DNA of 64,000 nucleotides from an uncultured Lachnospiraceae bacterium (GTDB lineage: Bacteria; Bacillota; Clostridia; Lachnospirales; Lachnospiraceae), in NCBI GenBank assembly GCA_934408585.1, contig CAKRVA010000003.1:186001-250000 (forward strand), given 5' to 3'. The translations under genes and the position numbers were made by a program. Below the pieces are notes generated by a model, which was given only the letters and a program-made list of their open reading frames with translations, was not told where the DNA came from and did no database searches. This document shows, piece by piece, positions 35,939 to 45,098 of this stretch; position 1 is the first letter of the stretch; each line of letters opens with the position of its first letter.

Positions 35939-35952
35939 ATGCTTCTCCCAGT

Positions 35953-35985
35953 AAAAAAGGTACACTGGATTTCCAATGTACCTTT
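35953..35985 (-). terminator. terminator closing the exopolysaccharide operon
   Basis: On the minus strand AAAGGTACATTGG, a short loop and CCAGTGTACCTTT form a 13-bp stem with minor mismatches, ending in TTTTTTACT. It follows the stop of the last cluster gene by about 23 bases and lies just ahead of the dipeptidase ribosome site. Confidence 0.8.
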
Positions 35986-36007
35986 TCTTTCTATTTTATA
36001 CAGTTTA

Positions 36008-37639
36008 TCATTTTATGTTACTTTTGCCAACCTCATAAACCACCCATGTATTCTTTACTCCGATTTGCTCTTCTTCGGTATCAAGTCCGCACGAACTTTC
36101 CAATCGGTCAAGGCATTCCTCTGCATTTTTTTCATCTGCAACATAAACCACCAGTTTTTCTGCTTCCATCAACTGGTTATCTGAAAACTCTTCTTCGTTT
36201 TCCTGCGATACCATATATACTTCTTTATAGCAGCTTAATTCGTCCAGAAGCCACCACATATGGTCCGCCGAAGCTTCATCATAAATCACAACCGCCTTTG
36301 TATCCGTATGGCTATTAACATATTCTGCAAGCTCTTTTTCCTCTGAATACAGGAAAAGTACCTTTTCATTGGCAAATCCCAATATCGTTGATATCAGAAT
36401 CAGGACTGCCAGAAAACCTGCCGGAAGATATTGCCATCTGCGTTCGGAACGTAGTGGCACCATTTCATACCACGGCTCATAAACCATATCCACAAGGAGA
36501 AATACAAACAGTCCATAAATAGGAAGCTCATAACGGTTTGAAGTGTCCCCTAAAAGCAGCGCTGTTTTTGCAACCGTAAAAAAGTATCCAAACGCTGCAA
36601 GTAATATCAGTTTTATCGGTGTACTCAGCAACGGAGAAAATACTCTTCCACGCTTCTTAAAGCTGTACCGTGTAACCGTCAACAGGCAGATTGCCAACAC
36701 CCATATGGCAATGAATCCACCCATAACATACTCATTAAACAATTCTCCAAAAAACTGTATCCTGTCCCAGGTATTTGTAATGTCCGAAAAAGCCCCGATT
36801 GCTTCATTTCCACGATACCCCCGGAAAATATGGGAAAGTGCCGATGGATAGTAAAGAAGCGTGGCACCAAAGGAAACCATGCAGACTCCCGCATAAGCAG
36901 CCAGACGTTTCCAATTCTTTTTCCAAATCAGATAGATGCAAAATCCTGCTCCCAGAAAAACATGAAAAATCATGTAATAATATTGTGTAAGGAATCCGAG
37001 AAATACCGTAATTCCAAGAGGGATATAGAATCCTGCCACCGAATATTTTTCCTTACGCATCGCCCGTATATGAATTGCCAGACATAGCAAGACAAAAACG
37101 GTAAGCCATTGGTACATTCGAATAAACATCACACCGGAAATCGTTGCACCGCTGAATCCCCAGCAAAGACATGTCAGAAAGGATACCCATTCCGACATTC
37201 CACTTCTGTATCGTTCACTCATCGACACGGTTGTATACGACACATATGCAAGCAACAGATACGAAAGCACAAACCCTGCGATGTTTACCGCAATTCCCTG
37301 CCACTTACTAAACACTCCCGGTGTCAGAGAGCAGACGGTATGTAGCAGATAATAATAAAACGGGGGATGGACATCCCAGGATTGCATTTGTTTTACAACC
37401 CAATAACGAAACTGTTCGCCGGGAAGAACCATCAACTCATCCTTCAGGGACTCTCCCGTTACCCATTCGCCATCTTTTACAAACAATCCCGCTGTTTTAT
37501 TCGAAGAATAGTAAGAATAAAGCTCATCTTCGTGAAATCCCACTTTCTGACTGCCATAAACAAAAAGCACTGCAATCTGTGCCAGCAGCAGTAGCGTCAT
37601 TGCGATAAGATATATTTTTTTACTCTTTGTCTTTTCCAC
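36008..37639 (-). CDS. GT-C membrane glycosyltransferase (GT39-like)
   Basis: A 543-residue multi-spanning protein with about nine to eleven membrane helices and a soluble C-terminal tail. The GT-C marks are the acidic loop motif GFHEDELYSYY (about 34-44), after the first helix, and WDVHPPFYYYLLH (about 88-100). Such enzymes transfer sugars from polyprenyl-phosphate-linked donors outside the membrane. The GtrB-like enzyme encoded first in the operon (47276-48205) would make such a donor, so the two probably work together. It is the last cluster gene and overlaps the previous one by 20 bases. Confidence 0.85.
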   Translation of the reverse strand: MEKTKSKKIYLIAMTLLLLAQIAVLFVYGSQKVGFHEDELYSYYSSNKTAGLFVKDGEWVTGESLKDELMVLPGEQFRYWVVKQMQSWDVHPPFYYYLLHTVCSLTPGVFSKWQGIAVNIAGFVLSYLLLAYVSYTTVSMSERYRSGMSEWVSFLTCLCWGFSGATISGVMFIRMYQWLTVFVLLCLAIHIRAMRKEKYSVAGFYIPLGITVFLGFLTQYYYMIFHVFLGAGFCIYLIWKKNWKRLAAYAGVCMVSFGATLLYYPSALSHIFRGYRGNEAIGAFSDITNTWDRIQFFGELFNEYVMGGFIAIWVLAICLLTVTRYSFKKRGRVFSPLLSTPIKLILLAAFGYFFTVAKTALLLGDTSNRYELPIYGLFVFLLVDMVYEPWYEMVPLRSERRWQYLPAGFLAVLILISTILGFANEKVLFLYSEEKELAEYVNSHTDTKAVVIYDEASADHMWWLLDELSCYKEVYMVSQENEEEFSDNQLMEAEKLVVYVADEKNAEECLDRLESSCGLDTEEEQIGVKNTWVVYEVGKSNIK

Positions 37640-38654
37640 AGGACGTTTCCTCCTGAATTTGTTTCTTTTTTAACATATAGTGAATCTTCCGCACCAGCTT
37701 CGGTGCGGTTCCCATTAACAGCAGATATCTTTTATTTTTTGCCGTAAGATACGGATTTTTTCTTACATCCCTGCGATGCTTATGAAGATACCGCTTCACT
37801 TCCATGTAAAATTCATTCTGTGCATTCATCATAGGAATCGGGATATGCAGCATATAATCCAGCCGCTGATATAGTCCAAACCTCATAGCCTCCTGCAGCA
37901 GTGATGGATATTTCTGTTCCACAATTTTCTGTACCCGGTCCGCATTGATTACGATATCGGTAAACACCGGCGGAAAATAGTTTTCATCCCTTGTTCTGGA
38001 GTTGCTCCCATACCGGTAAAAAACATGATAATCCTGTTGCGGAAGAATTGCGATTGCCGGAATTTTGGTCAACAACCGGATTAACAGATTAAAGTCCTCA
38101 TTCAGTTCTCCCTCCGGGAAACGCTCTTCTTTCAGCAAAGAAGCATGTGTCAGCTTTGTACAGAAGGAACAGTCTCCACGATGCATCAACAGCTCTTTCA
38201 TAAAATATTCGCTGTCTACAATTTCTGCTTCCGCCGGTGGTTCGCAAACATTCTGCATAAGATTTCCGTTTTCGTCAATTTCATCCCTGGAGCATTGAAC
38301 CATAAGCAGATTTTCCTGCAACGCTGCCGCAAGCAGTCGCTCATACATCTGTGGTTCCACATAATCATCACTGTCTACAAAACCGATGTATTCTCCCTTT
38401 GCCATGGAAATTCCCAAATTTCTTGCAGAAGAAGAACCTCCGTTTTCTTTATGGAATACACGGATTCTGGTATCTTCCAGTGCCATTTTTTCAGCCAGTG
38501 CCCCGGTACGGTCTGTAGAACCATCATCCACCAGAATAATATCCAGATAGGGATAACTTTGCTTCCGTATGGAATTTACGCACCGTTCAAGATATTCAAA
38601 TATATTATAAACCGGTACAATTACACTAATCAGAATCGGTTTTTCACTGTCCAT
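37620..38654 (-). CDS. family 2 glycosyltransferase
   Basis: A 344-residue GT-A enzyme. The N-terminal domain (about 8-120) has SVIVPVYNIFEYLERCVNSI, ILVDDGSTDRTG and GYIGFVDSDDYVEPQMYERL, with the metal-binding DSDD. The C-terminal region (about 230-344) is basic and may sit on the membrane (KNKRYLLLMGTAPKLVRKIH). It adds a sugar from a nucleotide donor to the growing repeat unit; donor and linkage are unknown. Its 3' end overlaps the GT-C gene. Confidence 0.9.
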   Translation of the reverse strand: MDSEKPILISVIVPVYNIFEYLERCVNSIRKQSYPYLDIILVDDGSTDRTGALAEKMALEDTRIRVFHKENGGSSSARNLGISMAKGEYIGFVDSDDYVEPQMYERLLAAALQENLLMVQCSRDEIDENGNLMQNVCEPPAEAEIVDSEYFMKELLMHRGDCSFCTKLTHASLLKEERFPEGELNEDFNLLIRLLTKIPAIAILPQQDYHVFYRYGSNSRTRDENYFPPVFTDIVINADRVQKIVEQKYPSLLQEAMRFGLYQRLDYMLHIPIPMMNAQNEFYMEVKRYLHKHRRDVRKNPYLTAKNKRYLLLMGTAPKLVRKIHYMLKKKQIQEETSCGKDKE

Positions 38655-38677
38655 GCAATATCCTCTCTTTATTCAAT

Positions 38678-39850
38678 CTATCCTGCTATTTTTTTTAACC
38701 GTAAGACAGGTGCCACACTTAAAGGTCCCTCTTTTGCCGGTTCAAAGCTTCCATTTTCACGAGCTTCTTCAATGCAACGCAGCAATTCATTTACTGCATG
38801 CTCTGCATTCCAGCTGCTTTGTATCGTATCATATGCTTTTTGTGCCATTCTGCCAAGCTGTTCCGGATTCCGGAACAATTCTTCCGTCTGCTCCAGCAAA
38901 TGCTCATAACTTCCATGATAAATAAGACCATTTTCCCCGGAATCAATCAGATACGGAACTGCCCCTGCCTCACTGTTCGCCACAACAACGCAGCCGCTGT
39001 TCATTGCCTCGTTAACTACGGCTCCCCAGCCTTCCAGCCGGTTACTAGGGAAAATATGAATATGGCACTGCTCCATTAAATCACGGACCTTTTCCGGTGA
39101 CTGAAAACCGTAAAACACAACCAGGTCCTCTACCCGTAGGGTCTTAGCAAGATGATGAAGCTGTTCCTCCAATTCCCCGCTTCCTGCCATATGTATTTTA
39201 AATGGCTGTTTGGGGAAATCCTTTTTCAAGTCTGCCGCAAGGCGAATCATATATTCGGGATGCTTCAGAGGCAGAAACCTTCCCGCAAAAATAATATCGA
39301 TTTGTTCGCTACTCTTCTTTTCCCAAAGCTGTGTGCCCTCATAGGTCCTCATTTCCGGGAAATACCCAAAACGGTACATCTTATGCGGATACGCATGAAT
39401 CAGATGAAAATCAGATGCGACATATGCGCCTGCGCAAAGCAGATATACCGGTTTCTTCCGGTACCGGATATGTTCCTGATATTTGTGTACCAGGCCTCTC
39501 GGTGAAATTGCCTTCCACTGTCCTTCCCGGTAAATCCGTTCACTAATTCGAAATGTCAGTTTTCCGGCATTCAAACGCTGCTGAACCAGTTCCTCCTGGT
39601 CACTCCACCCCGCCAGAACGCAATCGCTTTCCATTATCAGGTTCTTACAATATTCTTCCTCTTCATACAGACAATGGACATAGGGCAGTGTATCTTCCTT
39701 CGATTCCCAGCCCATATTTCTACGTTCCTCTTCCATTGGCTGTGTCTGTATAAATACATAATCCTTTCCAAGCCTTCGATACATTTCATTGGAAAAAGGA
39801 ATCTGATGATGATTGATGTAATTCGAAAGAAAGGTAACCTTCATTTCCAA
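38678..39850 (-). CDS. family 4 glycosyltransferase (GT-B fold)
   Basis: A 390-residue retaining glycosyltransferase. The donor-binding C-terminal domain has FAGRFLPLKHPEYMIRLAAD, MAGSGELEEQL and the family motif SNRLEGWGAVVNEAMNSG with the two conserved glutamates. The N-terminal domain starts KVTFLSNYINHHQIPFSNEM, typical of exopolysaccharide enzymes that bind a lipid-linked acceptor. Donor sugar unknown. It is separated from its neighbours by 23 and 3 bases. Confidence 0.9.
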   Translation of the reverse strand: MEMKVTFLSNYINHHQIPFSNEMYRRLGKDYVFIQTQPMEEERRNMGWESKEDTLPYVHCLYEEEEYCKNLIMESDCVLAGWSDQEELVQQRLNAGKLTFRISERIYREGQWKAISPRGLVHKYQEHIRYRKKPVYLLCAGAYVASDFHLIHAYPHKMYRFGYFPEMRTYEGTQLWEKKSSEQIDIIFAGRFLPLKHPEYMIRLAADLKKDFPKQPFKIHMAGSGELEEQLHHLAKTLRVEDLVVFYGFQSPEKVRDLMEQCHIHIFPSNRLEGWGAVVNEAMNSGCVVVANSEAGAVPYLIDSGENGLIYHGSYEHLLEQTEELFRNPEQLGRMAQKAYDTIQSSWNAEHAVNELLRCIEEARENGSFEPAKEGPLSVAPVLRLKKIAG

Positions 39851-39853
39851 CTC

Positions 39854-41167
39854 CTACTGTGACAAAATCGATATATATATTTCCATTAAACGGTCATAGT
39901 TTTTATTACTGTCATGAACAAAGCTTGCGCGCACCCGCTCATGTGCTGACAATTCCCGTGCCATCTCCGGATTCTCCCAGATGGATGCAATCGCATCTGC
40001 CAATTCCTCCGAACTGTGGTTTTTAAAAAGCAGACCGGTATTTCCATTCTCAACCATACTCGGAATTCCACCTGCCTCCGAAGCAACTACCGGTACGCCC
40101 AAAAGCATTGCCTCCCCAATCGTATTTGGTGAATTTTCCACAACAGAAGGACACACAAATACACTGCATTTCATAAACTGTTCTTTCATTTCCTGTGCAG
40201 ATAACCTTCCTGCAATATGAACATGATTCTCCAGTCCATACTTTTTTATCAGCTTTAACAGGTACTCACCATATGCCGGAAGCTTTAGCCGGTCCTTTGC
40301 GGTTTCCTGCCGGATAATGCTGTTTCCTGCCACATACAACTGCAAATCAGGATATTTCTGTTTCAGAATTCCCATTGCCTTCAGTAGAAAATGCGTTCCT
40401 TTTAACGGATAATCCCCTTGTCCGAGGAAAATACGATATTGCTCTGACTGTTCCGGCTCCCACTTTCCATCGTAAAACTCTGTCCGCATAGTCTCATTCA
40501 TCGCATAATAACGGGCAGCCGGATTTATCTTTTCCGTCTTTTCTTTATCAAATGCAGTTCTTCCTGTAATATTTCCGGTTTTCTGTATGGCTTCTATCTC
40601 ATTTTGTCCACGCTTCTGAAATTTTATCTGCTGCTGACGCATGGAATCTTTTCGAAGCACATCACGAAAGGAAGCTTTATTCCATACTTTTTCCGGCAAT
40701 CCGGCACGATAGCACTTTGCTATTTCACTGCAAAGTCCCTGAATTCCAATCAGAGTATGCTGTGAATCATCAAATACTTTTACAGCAGCCAGCGTATGTG
40801 GAAATTCCGTTCCAAAAACATGAATCATATCCGGATTAAAATCCGCAAAGATTTCCTTGAAACAGCATTCCAGCTCTGCATCATAAATCTCCGGGGTCTT
40901 CAATTTTTCCCGGAATGCATAACAGGTAACGTTTTGTAACTCCAGTTTTTCAAACGCAGCACCCGGCTTTTTTGAAACTTTAGCAAAGTCCCCGTGGTCA
41001 ACCGGAAAACAGATTCCCAGTTCAAACGGGAATTCTTCCTTAGATGCTTTCTCATAAATTCCGGAGAGCCATCCCTCACGGTTGGAATACTCCATATGAA
41101 GCTCTTTGGCAATCGCCGGAAGCATAATATTACAAATCCACAATACTTTCTTTTTTTGCTCTTCCAT
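39854..41167 (-). CDS. family 4 glycosyltransferase
   Basis: A 437-residue GT-B enzyme. The N-terminal domain includes MIHVFGTEFPHTLAAVKVF. The C-terminal domain has LGQGDYPLKGTHFLLKAMG, VAGNSIIRQE, HVHIAGRLSAQEMKEQFM and the EX7E-type motif SVVENSPNTIGEAMLLGVP followed by VASEAGGIPSMV. A central insert of about 60 residues (near 180-240) is longer than usual for the family. Three to four bases separate it from both neighbours, a sign of tight co-expression. Confidence 0.9.
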   Translation of the reverse strand: MEEQKKKVLWICNIMLPAIAKELHMEYSNREGWLSGIYEKASKEEFPFELGICFPVDHGDFAKVSKKPGAAFEKLELQNVTCYAFREKLKTPEIYDAELECCFKEIFADFNPDMIHVFGTEFPHTLAAVKVFDDSQHTLIGIQGLCSEIAKCYRAGLPEKVWNKASFRDVLRKDSMRQQQIKFQKRGQNEIEAIQKTGNITGRTAFDKEKTEKINPAARYYAMNETMRTEFYDGKWEPEQSEQYRIFLGQGDYPLKGTHFLLKAMGILKQKYPDLQLYVAGNSIIRQETAKDRLKLPAYGEYLLKLIKKYGLENHVHIAGRLSAQEMKEQFMKCSVFVCPSVVENSPNTIGEAMLLGVPVVASEAGGIPSMVENGNTGLLFKNHSSEELADAIASIWENPEMARELSAHERVRASFVHDSNKNYDRLMEIYISILSQ

Positions 41168-41170
41168 ACG

Positions 41171-41995
41171 CTATTCCTTTTTTGTTTTCCTTCGGTAAAT
41201 AAGTTGTTTACACCAATTATAGCATTTTGCCGTTTTTTCATTCCGGGCAATCCACGTGCGTAGTCCGGCAAACGTCAGCCACAAAATCAGACGATATTTT
41301 AAAATCTGACCTTTCGTCATATATTTTTCTACAATCCGGCGATGCTCCCGATTCGAAAGCTTTCGGTTTTCTTTTGTTTCGGAAAATCCACCGCCCTCAT
41401 AATCTGCAATCAGGATATCCACATACTGCGGATTTGCCTTTCCAGTGAAATAGCACCACAAAAACTGTTCATAATCTGCCCGGACTTTATATTCCAGCAA
41501 AAACGGATGTTCCAATAAAAGCTCTTTTGCATAAAAGCATGCCTGATGACACGGCACATTCCGGTAACATCCAAAATCATCGAGCTTGGGATTGGATGCG
41601 ACTTTTTGGGAAGTCAGCCTTTCCCAAATATCTCCGTAAAAAATTTTGTGCTCGGGTACTTCCTGCTGTATCGAAGAAATTTCCTGACGCATTTTTTCCA
41701 GAACCATGTCATCATAAAACCGGTCTCCACAATTAAGAAAAAGAACATATTGGCCCTTTGCCTCCCGGATTGCCTGATTCATTGCATCATAAATTCCTTT
41801 ATCTGCTTTTCGGACAATTCGAATCTGATTATCCTGCCTTTTGGCAAGTTCATCGACTGCACCATCCGTAGATATTCCATCCTTTACCAGGATTTCGTAG
41901 TCCTGTTCTGTTTGTAATTTTATACTTTTTACCGTGTCTGCCAGTTTTTCTCCCGGATTCAGGCACACCACGATAATCGAATAAAAAGGTGCCAT
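41171..41995 (-). CDS. family 2 glycosyltransferase (WcaA/GT2 type)
   Basis: A 274-residue GT-A enzyme of the compact type found in colanic-acid-like clusters. SIIVVCLNPGEKLADTVKSI starts the fold, VKDGISTDGAVDEL and DKGIYDAMNQAIREAKGQYV lie in the middle, and FLNCGDRFYDD holds the acidic metal site. The C-terminus is basic with a hydrophobic patch (ILKYRLILWLTFAGLRTWIA), perhaps a membrane-associated helix. Donor unknown. Confidence 0.9.
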   Translation of the reverse strand: MAPFYSIIVVCLNPGEKLADTVKSIKLQTEQDYEILVKDGISTDGAVDELAKRQDNQIRIVRKADKGIYDAMNQAIREAKGQYVLFLNCGDRFYDDMVLEKMRQEISSIQQEVPEHKIFYGDIWERLTSQKVASNPKLDDFGCYRNVPCHQACFYAKELLLEHPFLLEYKVRADYEQFLWCYFTGKANPQYVDILIADYEGGGFSETKENRKLSNREHRRIVEKYMTKGQILKYRLILWLTFAGLRTWIARNEKTAKCYNWCKQLIYRRKTKKE

Positions 41996-42018
41996 CCCCT
42001 TCTCCTCTTTCTAAATCA

Positions 42019-43128
42019 TCATGTCACATCCGACAGAATCGGAACCATTTCATGAAACAGGAATGTCTGATACGGAAGGATTCTCAAACCATTCTCTCCC
42101 GCTTTCATCATAATAAATACGCCAAAATACAGAATTCCTGCTGCAACAATGCCCACCGTACACAAACGGCGAAGCTTTTTATTTTCTATTCCCGACACCA
42201 GTGCCGGAAGGAAAAAGATATGTGTAATCGTTAAATAGTATCCAATTCTGGATATAATCGGTAAAAAGGAACAGCATACATACATAACAAGTGCTCCCAG
42301 ATTGCAATAAAAATAAAACCGGTTTCTGACATTTTCTTTTACCGTTTTTTTATAGCACAAAAGGGAAAACGCCAAAACTAACGCACAACGCAGGATATTG
42401 ATTACACTCGTTCCGCCGCCAAGATACTCCGTATCTTCGTAGGTTGGATACAGGAAAACTACCACCTTCAGATAAAAGTCCTGCAAAAAGAAAAACGTCG
42501 TACAGAAAAGTCCTGCCAATAACAACTGCCATTTTTTCCAGCATCTCGATGCCAGAAAGTAGAGTGGAATCACTACCAGCAATGATTTGTGCATTGTCGC
42601 TCCCAAAAGAATCAATAGCAGGAACTTTGCCCATTCTTTTCGGAGCACATAGGGAATCGCATACAACGCAATCGCAAGTGCCAGATAATATCTGACCGTA
42701 TTAAATGTCTGAAAATAATATCCGAATGCCATGAACAGGAAAAAGCTGAACCCAAAAGAATCCGCCTGATCATAAATTGCCTTCATAAAAAGTAAAATCG
42801 TAAAGAACGCAAATACTCCAAATACCAGGAGATAATTTTCAAATCCACTTATCCAATACAAAAACTTAACCACCAGGTTAAAACCAAATTCTGTCGGAAC
42901 CATCGCATCACACCGAATCAGATGCATAAATTCCACATATTTCGCATAGTCATTTCCGACATTCAGCCGAAGTGCAGAAACAGCAAATAAAAGCAGAAAA
43001 ACAGATACCAGACATAGCCTGTTCAGTATCTGCTGCCGTGTATATATAATACCTCGTTTTTCATAATGGTTATCTACCAGAAGGCACAGCCCCACCGAAA
43101 TAACCGCTACTGCAATATATAAAATCAT
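42019..43128 (-). CDS. EpsG-family membrane protein, probable glycan polymerase
   Basis: A 369-residue protein with about ten membrane helices. The RLNVGNDYAKYVEFMHLI segment (about 53-70) matches the G.D...Y motif of EpsG/Wzy-like proteins, and PYVLRKEWAKFLLLILLGAT with the following MHKSLLVVIP fits the family (A..H.S). In EPS clusters EpsG-type proteins act as the polymerase that joins lipid-linked repeat units outside the membrane. It is the only candidate polymerase in the operon. Confidence 0.85.
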   Translation of the reverse strand: MILYIAVAVISVGLCLLVDNHYEKRGIIYTRQQILNRLCLVSVFLLLFAVSALRLNVGNDYAKYVEFMHLIRCDAMVPTEFGFNLVVKFLYWISGFENYLLVFGVFAFFTILLFMKAIYDQADSFGFSFFLFMAFGYYFQTFNTVRYYLALAIALYAIPYVLRKEWAKFLLLILLGATMHKSLLVVIPLYFLASRCWKKWQLLLAGLFCTTFFFLQDFYLKVVVFLYPTYEDTEYLGGGTSVINILRCALVLAFSLLCYKKTVKENVRNRFYFYCNLGALVMYVCCSFLPIISRIGYYLTITHIFFLPALVSGIENKKLRRLCTVGIVAAGILYFGVFIMMKAGENGLRILPYQTFLFHEMVPILSDVT

Positions 43129-43140
43129 GACGTTCCTTTC

Positions 43141-43926
43141 CTATCTCGACGCCTCGCGAATCCCCTGTTTCATCATCCGGTAAGCTTCTGCAAACGGAAT
43201 CTCTTTCAGCATTTCCCTACGGTTGGCATACAAAAAACGTATGGAAAAAAGTCTTGCCAACCCACCATACAGGTAATGGTAAAGCACTCCACGGTCTACA
43301 AAAAATTTTTCATGATACCCGGAAAACCACGTCGACTCCCGGTATATCTCTTCTCCGAGAACTGCTGTATTCGCATACAGGCGAAGCTTTTTCTTCAGGC
43401 AGTCATGAAGAAAAAGACTGTCCTCTCCATTGCTGTATTTTGCACCGCCACCAAATAGCAGCGAATAGCTGATGTTGGCTTTTCGAACGGATTCTACCCG
43501 TACTGCGATTGCATATGCCGGATATCTTCCATAGTTATACCAATGGATTCTGCGGTTTTTCTCATTAAAGTACGTCCTTCTCCGCTCATCCACTTTGATA
43601 TTAAATGTAATCACATCTGCATCGGGATATTGTTCAAAAGCCTGCAATACCTTCTCCTCATATCCCGGAAGGTACACGATATCCTCATCCGAAAAAAGAG
43701 CTATCTCTGCATCCGCACGCATCAATGCCGTATTACGGCTGAGTCCTACCCCTCGTTCCTGCAAAGAATAGCAACAGATTTTGTGGCTGTTTTGCATAAA
43801 CTCGTCATAGGAAAAGGAATCGCACTGATTCACAATAATTGCGTCACTTTGCAGATTCATCTGCTCTGCTAATGTATTTACTTGCTGATTAACGGCTGAT
43901 ACCAGCACCTGCATTTTCAACTGCAT
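43141..43926 (-). CDS. glycosyltransferase family 2-like protein
   Basis: A 261-residue GT-A protein of an atypical branch. The nucleotide end is divergent (LVSAVNQQVNTLAEQMNLQ). The acidic motif is ALFSDEDIVYLPGYEEKV, and NGEDSLFLHDCLKKKLRL provides the likely catalytic base region (ED). SYSLLFGGGAKYSNG before it is typical of this branch. GGATGGAG lies close to the first ATG. Operon member; donor unknown. Confidence 0.8.
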   Translation of the reverse strand: MQLKMQVLVSAVNQQVNTLAEQMNLQSDAIIVNQCDSFSYDEFMQNSHKICCYSLQERGVGLSRNTALMRADAEIALFSDEDIVYLPGYEEKVLQAFEQYPDADVITFNIKVDERRRTYFNEKNRRIHWYNYGRYPAYAIAVRVESVRKANISYSLLFGGGAKYSNGEDSLFLHDCLKKKLRLYANTAVLGEEIYRESTWFSGYHEKFFVDRGVLYHYLYGGLARLFSIRFLYANRREMLKEIPFAEAYRMMKQGIREASR

Positions 43927-43941
43927 CTCTCCATCCGGCTT

Positions 43942-45081
43942 TTAGGAATAATATCGGTTCAGATATTCCTCGTCTGCCTCTGTAATAATCATTCCATAAA
44001 TATTACAATCCTGATTGTTCAATAATGTAAGTATCCGTTCTGTTTTACGATTAACATTATTTCCAAACGGAATCAGTACAATAACACCACCGGCTTCACG
44101 AATCTGTCTGCACTGTTCCTGTCCCATATCGCTTTCATTCAAAACGGTAATATTCCATTCCCGTTCATTTTGGAATTCGTCCTCATCATCGTCGTCATCC
44201 TGCTCTTCTTTGACATGCCAGACAAGTTCTCCGCCTAAATCCTTATCGCCACCAAGCGTTCCGCCCTCTTCCCAGTTGAGAAGTTTATCAAGGTCTGCTG
44301 CCTGAAGCTCTGCATGATTGTCCATATCAAGTAAAATCAGATTCCGGACCTCCCCAAGGCAATAATAAATGTTTGCCTTAAGCTCTCTAACATATGGCTG
44401 GAGCCCCTTCTGATTACGTGTCATGACTCCAAGCGCTTTATAGGGATAATGTTTTTCCACATCCAACTGTACATAAATCGCATCATTTAAAACATAGGCA
44501 AACGAAAACGCCAATAAGGAAACGATGCCAAACAACACCGCTCCGCCTAAAAAGGCTTTGGTTGTATAATCATTCCAATATACCCGTTCCGGCATATCGG
44601 AGCGAATCGGAACAATTTTGCGTAATTCCGGACTCTGTTGGGCATAATCAGAAAGTCCTTTTTCCACTGCTGCCTGAATCTCGCGGACTGATTTTTCATT
44701 ATCACCTTTTACCGTAATTGTCAAAAGACGGATATCAGAAAGAATTTCTGCGGATGTTGCATCCTTTACTTCTGTTTCCTCATATCCGGTAAGATGATTC
44801 ATAATGGCAATCAGAATTGGGTCTGTATCGAGAAGCTCATTCCAGGTATAACCGTTATAATACTGATAAACATCGCCATTTTCATCCCGGTTAAACGTGA
44901 TATAGAGCTTGGAAACACTCTGATATTCCACCGGCATTTTCATGGAGCGCACCATTTGATAAATCATGGCTCCAAGTCCGCCACCTATTGCAACAAGCAA
45001 CAAAATAATCCATATTTTCTTTTGAAAGTACAGGGTCAGACGTTTCAAATCCAGCCCCCGGTTCTTATAATCTTCTTTCAT
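43942..45081 (-). CDS. polysaccharide co-polymerase (Wzz/CpsC-like) with degenerate kinase-like tail
   Basis: A 379-residue chain-length determinant protein. Two membrane helices (about 25-46 and 176-199) flank an external Wzz domain. The cytoplasmic tail (about 205-379) resembles the BY-kinase P-loop domain fused or paired with such proteins: PYVRELKANIYYCLG, RNLILLDMDNHAEL, and at the end GGVIVLIPFGNNVNRKTERI then NIYGMIITEADEEYLNRYY. No Walker A (GxxxxGKS/T) is present and a strongly acidic insert EEQDDDDDEDE replaces part of the core. So ATP binding is doubtful. It probably controls chain length in the operon; no separate tyrosine kinase or phosphatase gene is in the cluster. Confidence 0.82.
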   Translation of the reverse strand: MKEDYKNRGLDLKRLTLYFQKKIWIILLLVAIGGGLGAMIYQMVRSMKMPVEYQSVSKLYITFNRDENGDVYQYYNGYTWNELLDTDPILIAIMNHLTGYEETEVKDATSAEILSDIRLLTITVKGDNEKSVREIQAAVEKGLSDYAQQSPELRKIVPIRSDMPERVYWNDYTTKAFLGGAVLFGIVSLLAFSFAYVLNDAIYVQLDVEKHYPYKALGVMTRNQKGLQPYVRELKANIYYCLGEVRNLILLDMDNHAELQAADLDKLLNWEEGGTLGGDKDLGGELVWHVKEEQDDDDDEDEFQNEREWNITVLNESDMGQEQCRQIREAGGVIVLIPFGNNVNRKTERILTLLNNQDCNIYGMIITEADEEYLNRYYS

Positions 45082-45098
45082 TTTGCCCTCGTTTCCAC

